Assembly: GCA_036583965.1 (NCBI GenBank) | Contig: JAZBQD010000015.1 | Location: 25,165,810 to 25,229,809 of the forward strand | Origin: Prunella strophiata | Lineage: Eukaryota > Chordata > Aves > Passeriformes > Prunellidae | Direction of reading: 5' to 3' | Length of the DNA: 64,000 nt | In this document: one piece after another, positions 50,061 to 62,945 of the stretch | How the letters are laid out: each line of letters starts with the position of its first letter | Position numbering within the stretch: position 1 is the stretch's first letter | The notes under the pieces: generated by a model | Told to the model about the DNA's origin: nothing | Database searches by the model: none | What the model saw: the letters and a program-made list of their open reading frames with translations, nothing else | Position numbers and translations under genes: made by a program

Positions 50061-51691
50061 CACTGCAAACAACATGGTAAGAGAGGTTCAGAAGATACAA
50101 CCATTCTATACTGCCCTTTTCATAATAAAAAAAGTACCTCTCTGCTAAGATGGCTCACTGGACTCTACTCCCAGGGACATCAGAAGAGCTGTGCAGCATT
50201 TGCATGTGTTTCATAAACAAAGAAAACCTGGGTGCTTTTTTCCCCCAGTTTAACTCTTGCGAGGACAATGAAAAAAAATTAACCCCAAATTATATCTATA
50301 TATTTGAGATATGGTGTATGGTAGAAAATTGTAGAATGTTCATGTTTCAAATTTTCCAATTTTCTTTGCCCCCAAAAAATAAGATTTGAATTTTCAGAAA
50401 CATCCAAACAACTACAAGACTTGTCCTGGTGATTTTTGAAATTTTCTTTTCAAAGAGATCTTTAAAGTCTAGTGGCTTGGGAGTGTGTACTGTGGGTTTG
50501 CTTCATACCTACAAATTCTGGAAGCATTGTGATTCGTGTCAACCCTATGGTGATCCTGCAGGAAAACTTGGAGGGTTTCAGTCCTTACTTGCTTATGCAA
50601 CAGTGAAAAGCTTGATGGCTGAGATCTTGCTACTGGAGATAATTTTTGATGAACTTTAATTTTTAATTAAGGAACTCATTCAGCAAAAAATATGCAAATA
50701 ATTCTGATGCTAAAGCAACAAGTGATTTTATAAAATTGTGATTGGATGAAGGCAATGGAGCTCTCTCCATTTCCCATGTGCCTTCCTTGATGCCTAAATC
50801 AAGGCTTTGTTTCTTTCATTGGAACTCTATTTTTTCCAGATTACATTAAGCAGAGTGTTTTGTTGCTTAAATTCAGATAGAACTCCCTTTCATGGATTAC
50901 AGAGCATATGAACACTAGGATTATTTTATTGCTGGATCAGGGACATCTACTAATTCTGCCCTTATTGTGCCCTTTTATTATGAACAATTACAGATGTCTC
51001 TGGAAACTGTATGATTCCACACAGGATACAATGAGAGGGCTTAATGAGGTGCTTTATGGACACAATTCAAAATTAACTTTGAATTTCCTGGCTTTTGTTG
51101 ATTTTTGTCGCAACCTTAACATTTTTCAAACATAGAATCATTACATTAAAAAAATAAATCTCTATTTTAACCAAGATTTATTATACCCTAGTGAGATAAA
51201 CGTTGTTTTCAGTTTTCAGTAATTACATGATTAATTTCCAAGCAGCTGAACAGTAGAAATAAAAAAAGAGATAGATCTGAAAGAAAAACAATACTTCCTA
51301 ACAAAACCCCCCCAGATTTTTACAGGATTTTTAAAGAAATTTCAATGAACCCCGAGAATGAATATATCAAATGTCTCATTCTGACAGGCTTGTAATGTAC
51401 TTTGCTTTTCCTAAGTGCAAATTAACATGAAAGCTTTGATCTGAATAACTATTTTTAAAATTTTCTGGAAGATCAAGGATCTGATATCCCCTCATGTGCT
51501 TGGCTGCTGGACAGACTAGAATCACTGACACTAAGTGATCAGCTGCCATGAACTCCTTAGAGGGAATCCTGCTCATTTATGCCTTCCCCCAGGTAGCTGG
51601 GCTATCCTGGTGTGTATTATAACTCACTGAGAGCTTAAAAGATCTGGCTAAAGGCAAAAAATAATACAGGAATTGCTATTATATAACTTAT

Positions 51692-52103
51692 TGTGGGAGA
51701 TCGACGGGAGACGAGTCCTTGGTTGAGCAACAAGTCTCGTTTATTGATCTATAGTAACATTCTTTTATACACTTGTTAATAAGGCTCATACATATTGCAA
51801 AAGCTGAGCTCCTCATTGGCTTAAGGCAGATGTTCAGTTCTCCTCCCGTAGTGGCACATTCTTGGAATACTTTATAGTTTCTCAGCCTTGACTAGCTATG
51901 GCCTCCTGCACCTCCTTAATGCTTTTTAACCTATTGTCTAATCATGGGTATTCTGTCCTAGTGCCCTTTCTCAGCAAGCCAGGAGTTGACAAAATTCCCC
52001 ACAACTTATACTTATTTTGCCATCTCTGGTCTTTGTGCAAAGCTACTGACAGCAAGTGTTTGGCCAGAAACTGGGGGCACATGGCTCACAGGGCTTTCTA
52101 ACA
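51692..52103 (-). mobile_element. Solo LTR, family D
   Basis: This is a 412-bp element with TG/CA ends on the minus strand (TGTTAGAAAG to GATCTCCCACA). Near its 3' end it has a well-preserved core: TATAAAAG, then AATAAA, then CGAGACTTGTTGCTC. That order is typical of a retroviral promoter, polyadenylation signal and U5. No internal sequence is visible. Its 5' end (right side) abuts a GATA microsatellite, which may hide the target-site duplication. Confidence 0.72.
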
Positions 52104-52106
52104 GAT

Positions 52107-52107
<1 letters not shown>

Positions 52108-52169
<62 letters not shown>
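52108..52169. repeat. (GATA)n microsatellite
   Basis: About 15 tandem GATA units start within 5 bp of the family D LTR terminus. Confidence 0.95.
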
Positions 52170-52172
<3 letters not shown>

Positions 52173-55100
52173 TTTTTCCCCTGAAGAGAAAGTAGGAGGA
52201 CAATGTTCCACACAAGGGCGCTAACTGGAATCTGGTTTCTCTTTAATACATCTAGATGAAGTGGGTATAAATAAATAAAGCCTCTCCATTTAGTAGGGGT
52301 GGCAGAGTCCCTGTTTGCAGCTGGTGGTGCCTCTGCACCATTTGGATAGCAAATGTTTTTTGTTTCCTTAAATTTCCATTTCTACATTTCATCCTCAGGA
52401 ATAAATCTGGCAAACAGTCATTTTTATCCACCTGGAAAGAGACTGTGGTTTATCCCTTTATTGATCAATGCCTTTAAGGCTTGCCCCCCTCCTCCCCTGT
52501 TGGTGAGGCTCCGTGTCTCCCCTGAACACCATCGATTCAGCCTTCCTATTTTGAACTACTTACTCCATGTTCATTGATTGACATACCATACTTCTGGATG
52601 TTTTCTTGCCCTGCTTACTGACTTTATTGCTCCTCTCAGTAACATGCCAAGACATGGAGGATTGAGACCAGAATCTTCTTTTGCCGTTGCTTTCTTCAGC
52701 CCAAAATCTGATGTCCAGTGTTGCATATCAGTTGCAGGAGGCTTTCTTCACACCTTTAGTTTATTTCTCCTTCTGGGGAAAAAATTTCTTTAGAAGCTTG
52801 TTTGGACTGTTCTTGTGCAGCAATTATTATTTTATATCTGAATATATCATGCTGTCTGAACCTGTACCTTTTGGGATCATGACCTCAAATTTGTTTACTT
52901 TTCTAGTATGTTGCCAATGAGATCACCTTTTCAGACTGTCATACCTGTTGCCTTTTTACTGGTACATATTCCTAGCATAACTCTCTGGGGTTAGATCATC
53001 TTCCAGAGTAGGGCTCTGAACTTTGTGAATTCCTTCATCATTTTTCTTATGATTAAAAGAATGCTGTAGGTCTCACTATCCTGTCAGCCACAGCAGATAG
53101 AAAAATGACAATGAAATGGATTGAGGCACAGTGAGGAGAAAAAATACTGACCCAGACATTTCTCTACGTGTTAGTAACTTGCCCAGTGATTTTTCATGTA
53201 CAAGAGATGAGATCATGTATCGACACGTGATATAGGACACCTCAGATGTAAGACATCTACTTGCCCAGACTGAGTAAATTGCAAGAAATTCTAGTTAAAC
53301 TTCTCTGCAGGATAAAAGAGTGAGTCAGCCCCCTTAAGTGTCTGATCTTATTATCAAAGAAAGAGAAGACATAACAGACTTCGAATGCAGTGGGTGATCA
53401 GACCACCTAAGGAAACCTCCTACTTTTGTCCTTGAAAGCCTACCTCTCCATTTGAAGACAGTTAGAAAAGATGAGTCTTAGTAAACCAAAATTAGCTTCC
53501 TTGAAAATCTCTGGGGTCTATTCAGCATTTCCAGCAGAAGGATAAATTTTTACCAAACTATAAAGGTTTATATTTATTTTGCGTTTTAATTATTATGCAA
53601 TTACCTGTTGGAAAAAAAAAAATTAAGAAATCATGGTAGAGTTTTAAAGAACTCAAAAATCCATTCATGTGTTTTCAAAGAAATTTTCCTTGGATAATTA
53701 CATACTTTATTAAATCAGTCTGAAAGTCAGACAAATTACTGGCAAACCAATGCATAAGACATGACTAATTCTCATATAACAGTGTCACCTAGGCACTACT
53801 ATGAATAATGCATTCCAAAGCATAAAATAGAAAGCACCTGAATTAAACCCCATGTCTGAGAGTATCTGAAGGCAAAGAGGGGTGAATGAGGAAATGAATA
53901 TGAATAACCACTGAGACTTCTCAACCAAGAGACGGATTTAATCTGTTTGTCTACTTTGTGGAACTTTTCAGACTGCATGCTCTGAATGAATGAAGTAGAC
54001 CAGGTACAGTAAAAGCAAATAAAGAATTAAAAAAAAAAAGGAAAAAAAAAAAAAAAGAAAGAAAGCAAATCAGCAGAAGCAAGAAGAGATGTAATAAATT
54101 TTTTAATCTCTTTTGAGGGTAAATGACAACTGAAAACTTTCTCTGTAGAGCATGGTGGCAGATGAATATACTTCTTTTATTTTCACTGTAAAAAGGTCAT
54201 TTTCACTTGAAAACCAGAAACAGACTGTGCACTAGTAGCAACTTGAACAGTCCACCAGCAAAGCACAATTAGTTTTCTCAGACAGTGTTACAGACACCAG
54301 CAACAAGAATCGTGCTGAAAGGGTCATCTTTGTTTCTTCTCTCTTCTTCCCCACCTCCCTTCCAGACATGCAGTTCTGCTGCTTATTTTGTACTGACCTT
54401 AACATGTGCCAGATCCCTCTGTGAGACACTTTACATGCTAAAGCTGCAGAAAGCAAAACTAGAAAGCTGTGTGATTTTTTCCCCTATTAATGAATTAAAG
54501 TGATCTACAAAGGAACTGACAGATGCCAGAGCAGGTCAAAGACAGGGGGTAAGGCTGCAAAGCTGAGGAGAAGGGAGAAGGGGATGGGATAGATTACTGT
54601 TTGCATAGGCAAGGGAGAATGGAGCTGTGAAATACAGGACCTAGAAAATGTCCCAGCTCAGCACAGGACTGAGATGTTACCAGACCATGCCACCCTTCAG
54701 GAAAGTAAATTCTTGTATCCAAAGCAATCTGCACATTCTCAGCAAAAGGACTGACTGGGGTAGAAAGCTGCTGCTTATGTTTGTCAGGAAGAATCAGGAA
54801 CAGACAAGAAATCACTCCCATTTTGCTCAAACTGAGCTGTACGGGCAACTACCTAACAACAAGGATGGATGCATATCTGCATTCTTTTTGGTTATTTTCT
54901 GAACACACTCTGGTGTAGGATGATTAGAAAGAGCAAAATCCATGTAACACCACCCACACATGGGTGTGTGGTCCCTCGTTTGTATTTTGCATAGTTTTCC
55001 ATAAGGAAAATTCATTGCCAGGTGAATGAATCATGAACCTTATCTGTATTCTTGAACTCCCATGCCTTCCACAGCACATTGGTTACACATGGACTGCCTT

Positions 55101-55507
55101 TGGGAATGGTCTCCTGCTTATGAGAGTTTCTCTGATATGCCCAGGAATATTCTGGGAATGTGTGACATAAGTCAAAGGAATGCCAAGGTCTGTTCTCAAA
55201 CCAGTAAAATGCCTGGCTCTTGTCTGTTTTATATGTTACAATTCCATAATTCTTTGCTTAAATTTTCACCTCAGGTACTTACACAATAATTATTCTCCAG
55301 TTATAATTGTTGTCATTACTCATTAAAAGAGTAGAAAATAAATGGAAATATTTTGGCATATTCTTTGAAGGTTTTGTGATAGAAACAGAAAAATTGACTT
55401 TGAAACAGCTCTATGGAGGTCATATGGGCTGATCTTCTGCTTAAAGCAAAAAGATACCTAAACCTCCAGTCTGCAAAGTTGCTTTTTAGTTCTTTTTCAC
55501 CCAGAAT
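52170..55507. other. Apparently intergenic sequence
   Basis: No exon or mobile element is recognised; there is an A-rich tract at 54.03 kb. Confidence 0.5.
54030..54066. repeat. A-rich tract
   Basis: Two A-runs separated by GG, then GAAA units. Confidence 0.85.
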
Positions 55508-55790
55508 TGCAGAACCACAGAATCTTAGAGTCACAGGATAACTGAGAATGGAAGGGCTCTCTGGAGTTCATCTGGTCCAAACCCCCACTCAAGCAGGGCC
55601 ATCTAAAAACAGTTGCCGGCACTGTATGTAAAATGTTTTTTGTGTATCTCCAAGGATGAAGATTCCACAACCACTGGAAAACCTGTGTCAGTGCTTGGCA
55701 ACCCTCACAGTTAAAAAGTGTTTCCTGATGTTCAGAGGGAATCTCTTGTGTTTCAGTGTGTTCCTATTCTCTCATAAAAATTCCAATAAA
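55508..55790 (-). mobile_element. CR1 LINE, 5'-truncated
   Basis: The inverted CR1 tail (ACCACAGAATCTTAGAGTCA) is followed by GAAGGGCTCTCTGGAGTTCA, TCTGGTCCAAACCCCC and AAGTGTTTCCTGATGTTCAG. The 3' terminus is kept. Confidence 0.8.
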
Positions 55791-56914
55791 GTCTAAAACC
55801 AGTCTCCTTGAAAGAAATAATACAGACTGTTGGAATAGCTAGTGGGTTAAAACATGAATAACAAGTTGGTCTAGGTAATGTCTGGAAGTTCTTTCCAAAT
55901 TCAATTATTGTATTATTCTATGATTTAAGCTAATAGATGTGATTTTGCTAATATGATAAAGAAGTTCTGGGGTCATGTCTTTCTTAAGCAGTCACAAACC
56001 AGAAACTGTGATTCATAGCTGCATGAAATGTAACTGAAGGCATCATAAGTGTGAAATTATTGTTTTCACTGATTTCTCAAAAGGTGTTAATGTCTCTTAA
56101 TTTAAATACTTGGTTTGTCCAAAAAGCTGCATTTAACTTAAAGTTCACATAGCTTGCAGAATAGAAATAAAACTTGTTTAATTATTATTGAAATAGTCTG
56201 ATGATAGTGTGCATTAAGCAAAGCTGTTACATAAAGGGTCAAAGTGTCTAGAATCACTATGCAAAAAAATGAGAATGTTTCACAAGAGAAAAAAAATATT
56301 ATAAATACTTCTCTTTACTGGCAGTTCTGTTCCTTCCTGTTTTTACTTCTAATAATACCATTTAATTCAGGAAAATACATTTCTCCTTGACTTTTTATTT
56401 ACAGCTATGCTGAACAAGTTATCCCAATTGTGTCACTGCTGTATCTGGTCTCATGAAGTGGTAGCATTGAAACCATGTCATCAATACATTTTTCATCCTA
56501 CCTGTTATATCAGCTTTTTGTTAATCCTTTTGTTGTGTTGGTCAAAAAATTTGGATTACATTCCCTGGCACACCCTGTTTGACTTTGCAATGATCCACAA
56601 TTTCTAGCCTGGCAGAAGAGGCTGCTTCACTTGACAAGCCTTTCTTTACACACACAGGTCAAACCCATTATTTGCCTGCAGAGGAATAACCAAACCATGG
56701 AAACAGAGAGCTAAAGCAAATGAGCAGATCTAATTGACTTAAGCAAAGACTGGGTTTGGTTTGCTTGGTTCTCTTGTGATGGCCCCCAGTTGATAAGCCA
56801 TGCCCCTGTAAGTAACAAACCAGTTACAAACAAAGCACATAGAAAAGAGAACATTCCAGAGAGATGGGTCTGATGACTGTAAGGACAAAGATGAGAGTGA
56901 TGAGATGGAATGAG

Positions 56915-57653
56915 GAAGATGAGATTACTTGAGAAGTCCAAGTGCAAGGTGCTGCACCTGGTTTGGAGCATTTAGACTGGCAGAACTCACTGAGAGCAGC
57001 CCTGTGGAGAAGTACTTGGGAGTTCTGCTGGATGAAAAGCTGGACACGAGCCAACAGTGTGTTTGCAGCCAAAAAAGCCCAGCCATATCCTGGGCTGCAC
57101 CAAATGAATTGCCATGATTTTATCCCTCTACTCTGCCCTGTGAGACTCCAATTGAAGATCTGAATCCAGATTTGGGGTCCTTAGGACAAGAGAGACACAA
57201 AGATGTTAGAGCAGGTTCTGGAGAGGGCCACAAAGACAAGCAGAGGAATGGAGCACCTCTCCTGTGACCACAGGCTGAGAGAGCTGAGAGCTTGTTCAGC
57301 CTGGAGAAGAGAAGGCTCTGGGGAGACATCATCATGGCCTTTCAGTTTTTAAAGGGGGCTTATGAAAAAGAAGGCTTTTATGAAAAAGGCTTTTTCTGTG
57401 GGCAGATAGTGATAGGACAAGGAGAAACAGTTATAAACTAAAAGAGGAGAATGTTTGATAAGATTTGGGGAAGAAATTCTTAGAAGGTAGTGAGGCACTG
57501 GCACAGGTTGCCCAGGGAAATTGTGGATGCCCCATCCCTGGAAAGGAAGGCCAGGTTGGATGAGGCTTTGAGCAACCTGATTTAGTGGAAGATGTCCCTG
57601 ACCATGGCAGGGGAATTTGTCTCTTCTAACCTGATTAGTTCTGTGATTCTATA
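56915..57653 (+). mobile_element. Longest CR1 LINE tail in the window
   Basis: About 740 bp of CR1 covers the end of ORF2 and the 3' UTR. Landmarks are AGTGCAAGGTGCTGCACCTG, AAGCTGGACACGAGCC, AGCCTGGAGAAGAGAAGGCT, TTGTGGATGCCCCATCCCTG and a terminal AGTTCTGTGATTCTAT. The minus-strand frames over it are not genes. A short internal duplication (CTTATGAAAAAGAAGG and a similar copy) lies at 57357-57392. Confidence 0.88.
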
Positions 57654-59704
57654 AGTGTTATTTTGTGACCTACAAATGTATAACTGGGGAAGCCAGTCCA
57701 ATTGAGATTGTTACATTTGAAAAATCCTGCTCTCCAGATCTCACTCCATGAGTGTAGCTAACTCATACCTGTATGTGTGCATGTATGAAAAGGGGAAAAG
57801 AGCAGCTCTTTATTGTGCTCTTGGGAAAATGCAGAAATGACTAGATTTCAATTTCCATTATTTTGGAGTCATTTTATTCCTGTCTCTGAGCATCTACAGA
57901 CAATTTTTTACACTGTGAAAAGAGTGAGTGGAATCTGACCAACAAAAGTGACAGAAATGAATTATGTTAATCTGTAAATGCCTGAGGGCAGTTTGGGCTT
58001 TCTGTGCATATTCTACCTTATCACTTCTCTTCAGAGAGGGAGAGACCAGAAGTCTATAACTTACATCTGCTTTCTTCTGTCTGTAAATGATTATATAAAA
58101 TTTTTACACAGTGGTTGTTGTACATAAATGACATGAATGAAATGAGCAGACAGACCATTGCAGTGAGTGAAGCTTCTTTCTCCAAGTATTATGTTTTCTA
58201 ATAAAGCTTCTAATCATCAGTCAATAAAAAGAGAGAAAATTGCAGTTCCTGACAAAAATGTGAATTATATTCACATTCACAAAAATAAAGAACCACAGTA
58301 AGAGCTCCCTGATATGCCAAGCCACATTTAGATAATTCTTCTTTGATATTATCATTATTTCAAGAGGTAATTCAAGACTGCCTCAAAAACCTGGAATTGC
58401 AAATACTCTGCCAGAACTAATCCTCAAAGTTAATGCCCATCTCAGACCCACCAGCATTGACTGGGATAAGATTTTACCTCAATTTCTGTATTTTGCAGAG
58501 GAAGATGTAGAAAGCGTTAAGAGATTCTCATTCTCTCTCATTTTGTGAATAGAAGGAAAAAAATAGAGCAAAAATAAACCCCTGTGGGAAACTACTTAGG
58601 GCATAATAGTAATTTTATCATTTTTAACAACTGAACCAGGATAAGGAAAAAAATGGAGGCAAATTTTGACCTTAACAACTCTAGAAATTTAGCAATAACC
58701 AACTTCTTATTCATATGAAAGGAGCAGTACTAATGTTGGTGAAAAGGTATATATTGACGATTTACCCCTCTGCAGAACACAGAGTAAAGGATGAGAGGGT
58801 TAATGAATTAAAAGAAAAAATGCTGATGAAGGCATCATTGAAAAGAAAAAATAACGTGACACAGAAACATAAAAAACCCAGTATCACAAAAATTACCTAA
58901 AATGATGATCAGACCAGACTGATTTTGAATTAGGCTTGTAATGAAGCTTGTTTCTGGAGCTCAGCAAGCCCAGTATAAAATAGGGACAAAAAACACTGGG
59001 ATGCCAACCCAAAATTCAGTTTGATTGAATATTTTGACCAATATCTCTCTCTTCACTGAACCTGGTGATATGGAGAACAAGAGCAACATAGATATGGATA
59101 ACAAACATGTTGTCAGGAACTGAGGAAGATGAGGCTCTTAGCACAGACACACAAAATGAGTCAATCATGAAAATGCATTTGTTCCTCCATAAATCTGTCT
59201 TGAAGAATCAAACTGCTTGGTTCACACCACCTTTATCTTCTTAAAACTTCCACCAAAGGAGGAGGAAAGTCTGTCTTAGATCAGGCTTATTACACAGCAA
59301 GTATGATAAAGCTCTGAACTGCACCTTTCAGCAAAAAGATGAAAGAGTTTAGATTTTGAAGTTAAAAAATATTCAATGGCAAGCCACATTCTGAAAATGT
59401 GATCATAAGACAAATTTTGTGAATGGAGGCTTTGCAATCACTATTATGTCACTCTCACAGTTCATCCTTTAAAACATCCTATTTTTTTTTTTTTTGGCCA
59501 AGCTTTGTGTTTATATTTAAAGAGCAACTGTATGGGTTGTGTGGTGTTGAAAAGGTAAAGGGTAAGAAATGCTAGTGGAAGGTGAGAAAATGAACTATTA
59601 ATGGTCATGAAGAAGGTTATCTTGACTTGAAACTTATGTGTGATCTTGTAGAAGTAAGATTTGACTATGAAATTAGATGCTCTGGTATCTCTGGGTGGAC
59701 CCAT

Positions 59705-59880
59705 GAGGAGAGGAGAGGAGAGGAGAGGAGAGGAGAGGAGAGGAGAGGAGAGGAGAGGAGAGGAGAGGAGAGGAGAGGAGAGGAGAGGATAGAGGAGAGG
59801 AGAGGAGAGGAGAGGAGAGGAGAGGAGAGGAGAGGAGAGGAGAGGAGAGGAGAGGAGAGGAGAGGAGAGGAGAGGAGAGG
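59705..59880. repeat. (GAGGA)n pentanucleotide array
   Basis: About 35 units run on the plus strand with one interruption at 59789-59793 (GATAGAG). The array is entirely purine except for that T. Frames on both strands (EERRG or LLSSP repeats) are artefacts. Confidence 0.96.
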
Positions 59881-61449
59881 AAACATTAAGTTTGAGAAAC
59901 TTGTTTTCTTTTCCTGAAATTTTGGTTTTTATAAAATTTTTTTCCACTAGACTCTATCTAGCCAGCCTATAGACCACCACAGAAAGTATGATGCAGCTCA
60001 ACTCTTGCAATTCATAAATGAAATATAAATGGCTTAAATATATGACTCCGGCAAGCAAAAGCTCATCTGCTGCCAATTTTGAAAAAGTATTTTTTCCCTT
60101 CCAATAATGTAACTGCTTCTGACCAAAACTGGCAGATATGTCCCAGAAAGTGCAGCAATTTGTTCCTATTAGTAGTTTTTACAATATGGATGAGCAAAAT
60201 GATAAGGCAAGCTCGTTTAGTAGTAGGAATTTATAATAAAATAGATGAATTAAGACTAGGATGTGAATCAAAAACCCTGGCTCCAAATGCCCTCTACCTT
60301 GTAAAAGGAACTTCACAGTCTAAATCATAAACCTCATGCTTGTCACTAATTTTATTGCACTAAAACAAAATTATCAGTGATATTTCATTTATTTTTAAAC
60401 AGTTCATTAGTTTGATTTACTCTGATGATTGCATAAGAGATAATTTAGTGGGCAAAAAGTTAACAGAAATTATGTGTTATTCTACAGCTTTGTCAAGAGT
60501 GGCTTTTTATATCAGGGATTTTCTGGAAACTGGGCCTCATTTAATCTAGCCATATTGGAACTGTGGTGATCTGTGAGGATTTTGTTTAATGTAGAATAGA
60601 TAGAGAAAAAGCCCCAGGAAAACAACAATTTGTGTTTCATTTTATTGTATTATTGAGTCACTAATATATTGTATAATGGAGTCATTAATAAAGATGAGGG
60701 CTATTTAATCGTATTTTTCAAAATAATGATCCACTAGGTACTTAGCACAAAAGAATGAAAGAAACTGCAGATTTAGTTTTAGAAAAGCATAATATCATAG
60801 AATTTATTGCAATCAACATCCTGTTCTTTCAACCAGCAAAATTTGTAGGAAAAGTTTGATACTTTGTCAAATGTTTGAACTAACATGAGCTAAACATCAC
60901 TAATGAGATCAGAGGGTCTGGTGAAGCACAGTACTAAACCAGAGACTGGAACCATGAAATGCATTCTTGTGGACATAATGTACATCCTTGTAATGTCATG
61001 GATCTTTAATACCTTGGTGTCTGCTTTTTCCTGGACAACCACAACTGTTTCTCCTGGGAGCCTCCATATCCCTGGCATTGTTGGCATAGTGGTTCAGCTT
61101 CAGCTGAGCCTTTTTTCCCTTGTGCAAACTGCAGTGCCTGTGTGGGATCCTTGAGATGTGGTTCATGCAGAATCCAGTGCAGGACACCTGTCTGCTGGTA
61201 GGATGGTCACATGGAGTTGGGCAGTATCTTCACTTCTCCTGCAGATGGATTTAGTTGCAGACCTTGCCATGGGAAATGGGCTGAATATTAGCTAGCATCT
61301 CTTTGCTTTTACTCAGACAGTTGTAGATAAAAAAGAGACACACAACTGTCCCTATGTAATTTTGGCATAAGAGCTTGGGAAACTTTTAGACTGAACAAGA
61401 AGGTATTTCAGGTAAGATAAGCAGACAAAAAAATGACCTATTGACTGGA

Positions 61450-61472
61450 TTAACTTATGTTACATAAGTTAA
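61450..61472. repeat. Near-perfect palindrome: 11-bp arms, 1-nt centre
   Basis: TTAACTTATGT, T, ACATAAGTTAA. Confidence 0.93.
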
Positions 61473-61850
61473 CACTGGTGTGTACCTTATGAGAGTTGTA
61501 CTTGTCTGTACCCAATTCAATCAAGATCATAAGGTTTCAGAAATTTTAACATTTCTTGTAGATACCAAAGCATCATCAGAACTGGGAATCAAAATCCGTT
61601 GTTCTTCCTCTCTTCTGACCAGAAGAGCAGTTTTTCTTACTGAGATCTCCTTTTTCCATTTTGTTTTCCTCCCATTTTCTCTATATGTATTAAAAAACTC
61701 CTATTCTTTAACAAATCCTTTATCCAGGCAAAATATATTTTCATCCTTCAGTTCTGGTCTGCTCAAGCTGAAATGTACTATTATGATGATGATTGTGCAA
61801 TGACATAAATTGCTGTGTTTTCTTCTTGGAATGAAAATGTTGAAGATTAG

Positions 61851-61853
<3 letters not shown>

Positions 61854-61882
<29 letters not shown>
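61854..61882. repeat. Poly-T run of 29
   Basis: Uninterrupted T29, 40 bp before the family E element. Confidence 0.95.
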
Positions 61883-61885
<3 letters not shown>

Positions 61886-61922
61886 CTACTGTTGAAAGAA
61901 TAAACAAAACATAACAACTCTC

Positions 61923-62945
61923 TGTGGAGAGCTGATTCCAGCTCATGGTCAGGTGCCCACCAAAGCTGGTCTATCCCTCCACTCCACAACTGGGTATGGG
62001 AAAGAGCATATAAAAAAAATTCTTGTGGGCTGAGAAAAGGACAGGGAGAGCTCACTCATCAGTCATGGACAGGACAAATTCAGCTTGGGCCAAAAATGAA
62101 TTCAATTTATTGCCAATCAAATCAGAGCAAGATAATGAGAAAGAAATCCAAATCTTAAAATTACCTTCCCAGGTCACCTGCCTTTTTTCCTAGGTTCACA
62201 TTCACTCCTGAGTTATCTCCCTCCTCCCCTCCAGAGGCCCAGGGGGACAAGGGATAGAGGATTGCAGTCATTTCATCACACCTTGTTTCTGTTGCTTCCT
62301 CCTCCTCCTGAGAGGAAGGAGTGTTCTCTCTCTTGCCCCTGCTCCAGCACAGGGTTCCTCCCACAGCAGACAGTCCTCTGTGAAGTTCTCCACTGTGGGT
62401 CCCTCTCCCCAGGCTGCAGTTCCTTGTCAGCTGCTGTAGCATGGATCCTTTCCATGGGATGCAGTTCTTCAGGAACAGCCTCCTCCATTCCCACAGGATC
62501 ACTGTTTTCAGGCATCCACCTGCTCCAGCATTGTATCTTCCAGGGCTGCAGGCTGCTCAGCCATGGACCTCCATGGGCTGCAGGGTCACAACTTGCCTCA
62601 TCATGGTCTTCACCAGGGGCTTCAGGGGAATCTCACCTCTGACACCTGGAGCACCTCCTTCCCCTCCTTCACTGGCCGTGGTGTCTGCAGAGTTGTTGCT
62701 CTCACATATCCTTGCTCTGCTCTGCTCTGGTGGGAATTGCTCCTACACAGTAGCTTTTTTCCACTTCTCACATGCATTATCCCAGAGGCACTGCTGCCCT
62801 TGCTGGTGAACTTTGGCCAGTGGCAGGTCCATCGTGGAGCTGGCATTGGCTCTGTTTGACATGGAGGAAGCTTCCAGCAGCTCCTCACAGAATGATACCC
62901 CAGCAGCCCCTGCTACTAAAACCTGACATGCAAACCCAGTACTGT
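61923..62945 (-). mobile_element. LTR retrotransposon copy, family E, about 1 kb
   Basis: On the minus strand it runs from a GTTTGCATGTCAGG region to AGCTCTCCACA. It contains repeated TGGAGCAG-type motifs, CCCATGGAAAGGATCC and an AATAAA at about 62105. It resembles an avian LTR element I recall as ERVL-like. Because the left end has the CTCTCCACA terminus, the 3' end is probably intact; the 5' limit is approximate. Overlapping frames of 79-126 codons on both strands are by-products of this GC-richer repeat. Confidence 0.6.

Larger units (their letters stand above)
46331..51691. other. Apparently intergenic sequence
   Basis: Contains the weak antisense segments at 46468 and 48080, a G/T-rich simple sequence and the unclassified block at 49.4-50.1 kb. 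Otherwise nothing is recognised. Confidence 0.5.
57654..61922. other. Apparently intergenic sequence
   Basis: Unique-looking AT-rich DNA with the GAGGA array, one palindrome and a poly-T run. No exon is supported. Confidence 0.5.

Noticed and set aside
56401..56457. Acceptor TTTTTATTTACAG followed by an in-phase short frame ending in TGA, as a possible alternative last exon
   Set aside because: It would skip the well-formed exons at 25207 and 36447, lies 20 kb beyond the stop, and gives a hydrophobic tail unlike the rest.
59462..59947. 161-codon minus frame with LLSSP repeats and its plus-strand shadow
   Set aside because: It is produced by the (GAGGA)n array.
62161..62888. Several 79-126-codon frames on both strands
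   Set aside because: They lie wholly within the family E LTR element and show no viral protein motif.
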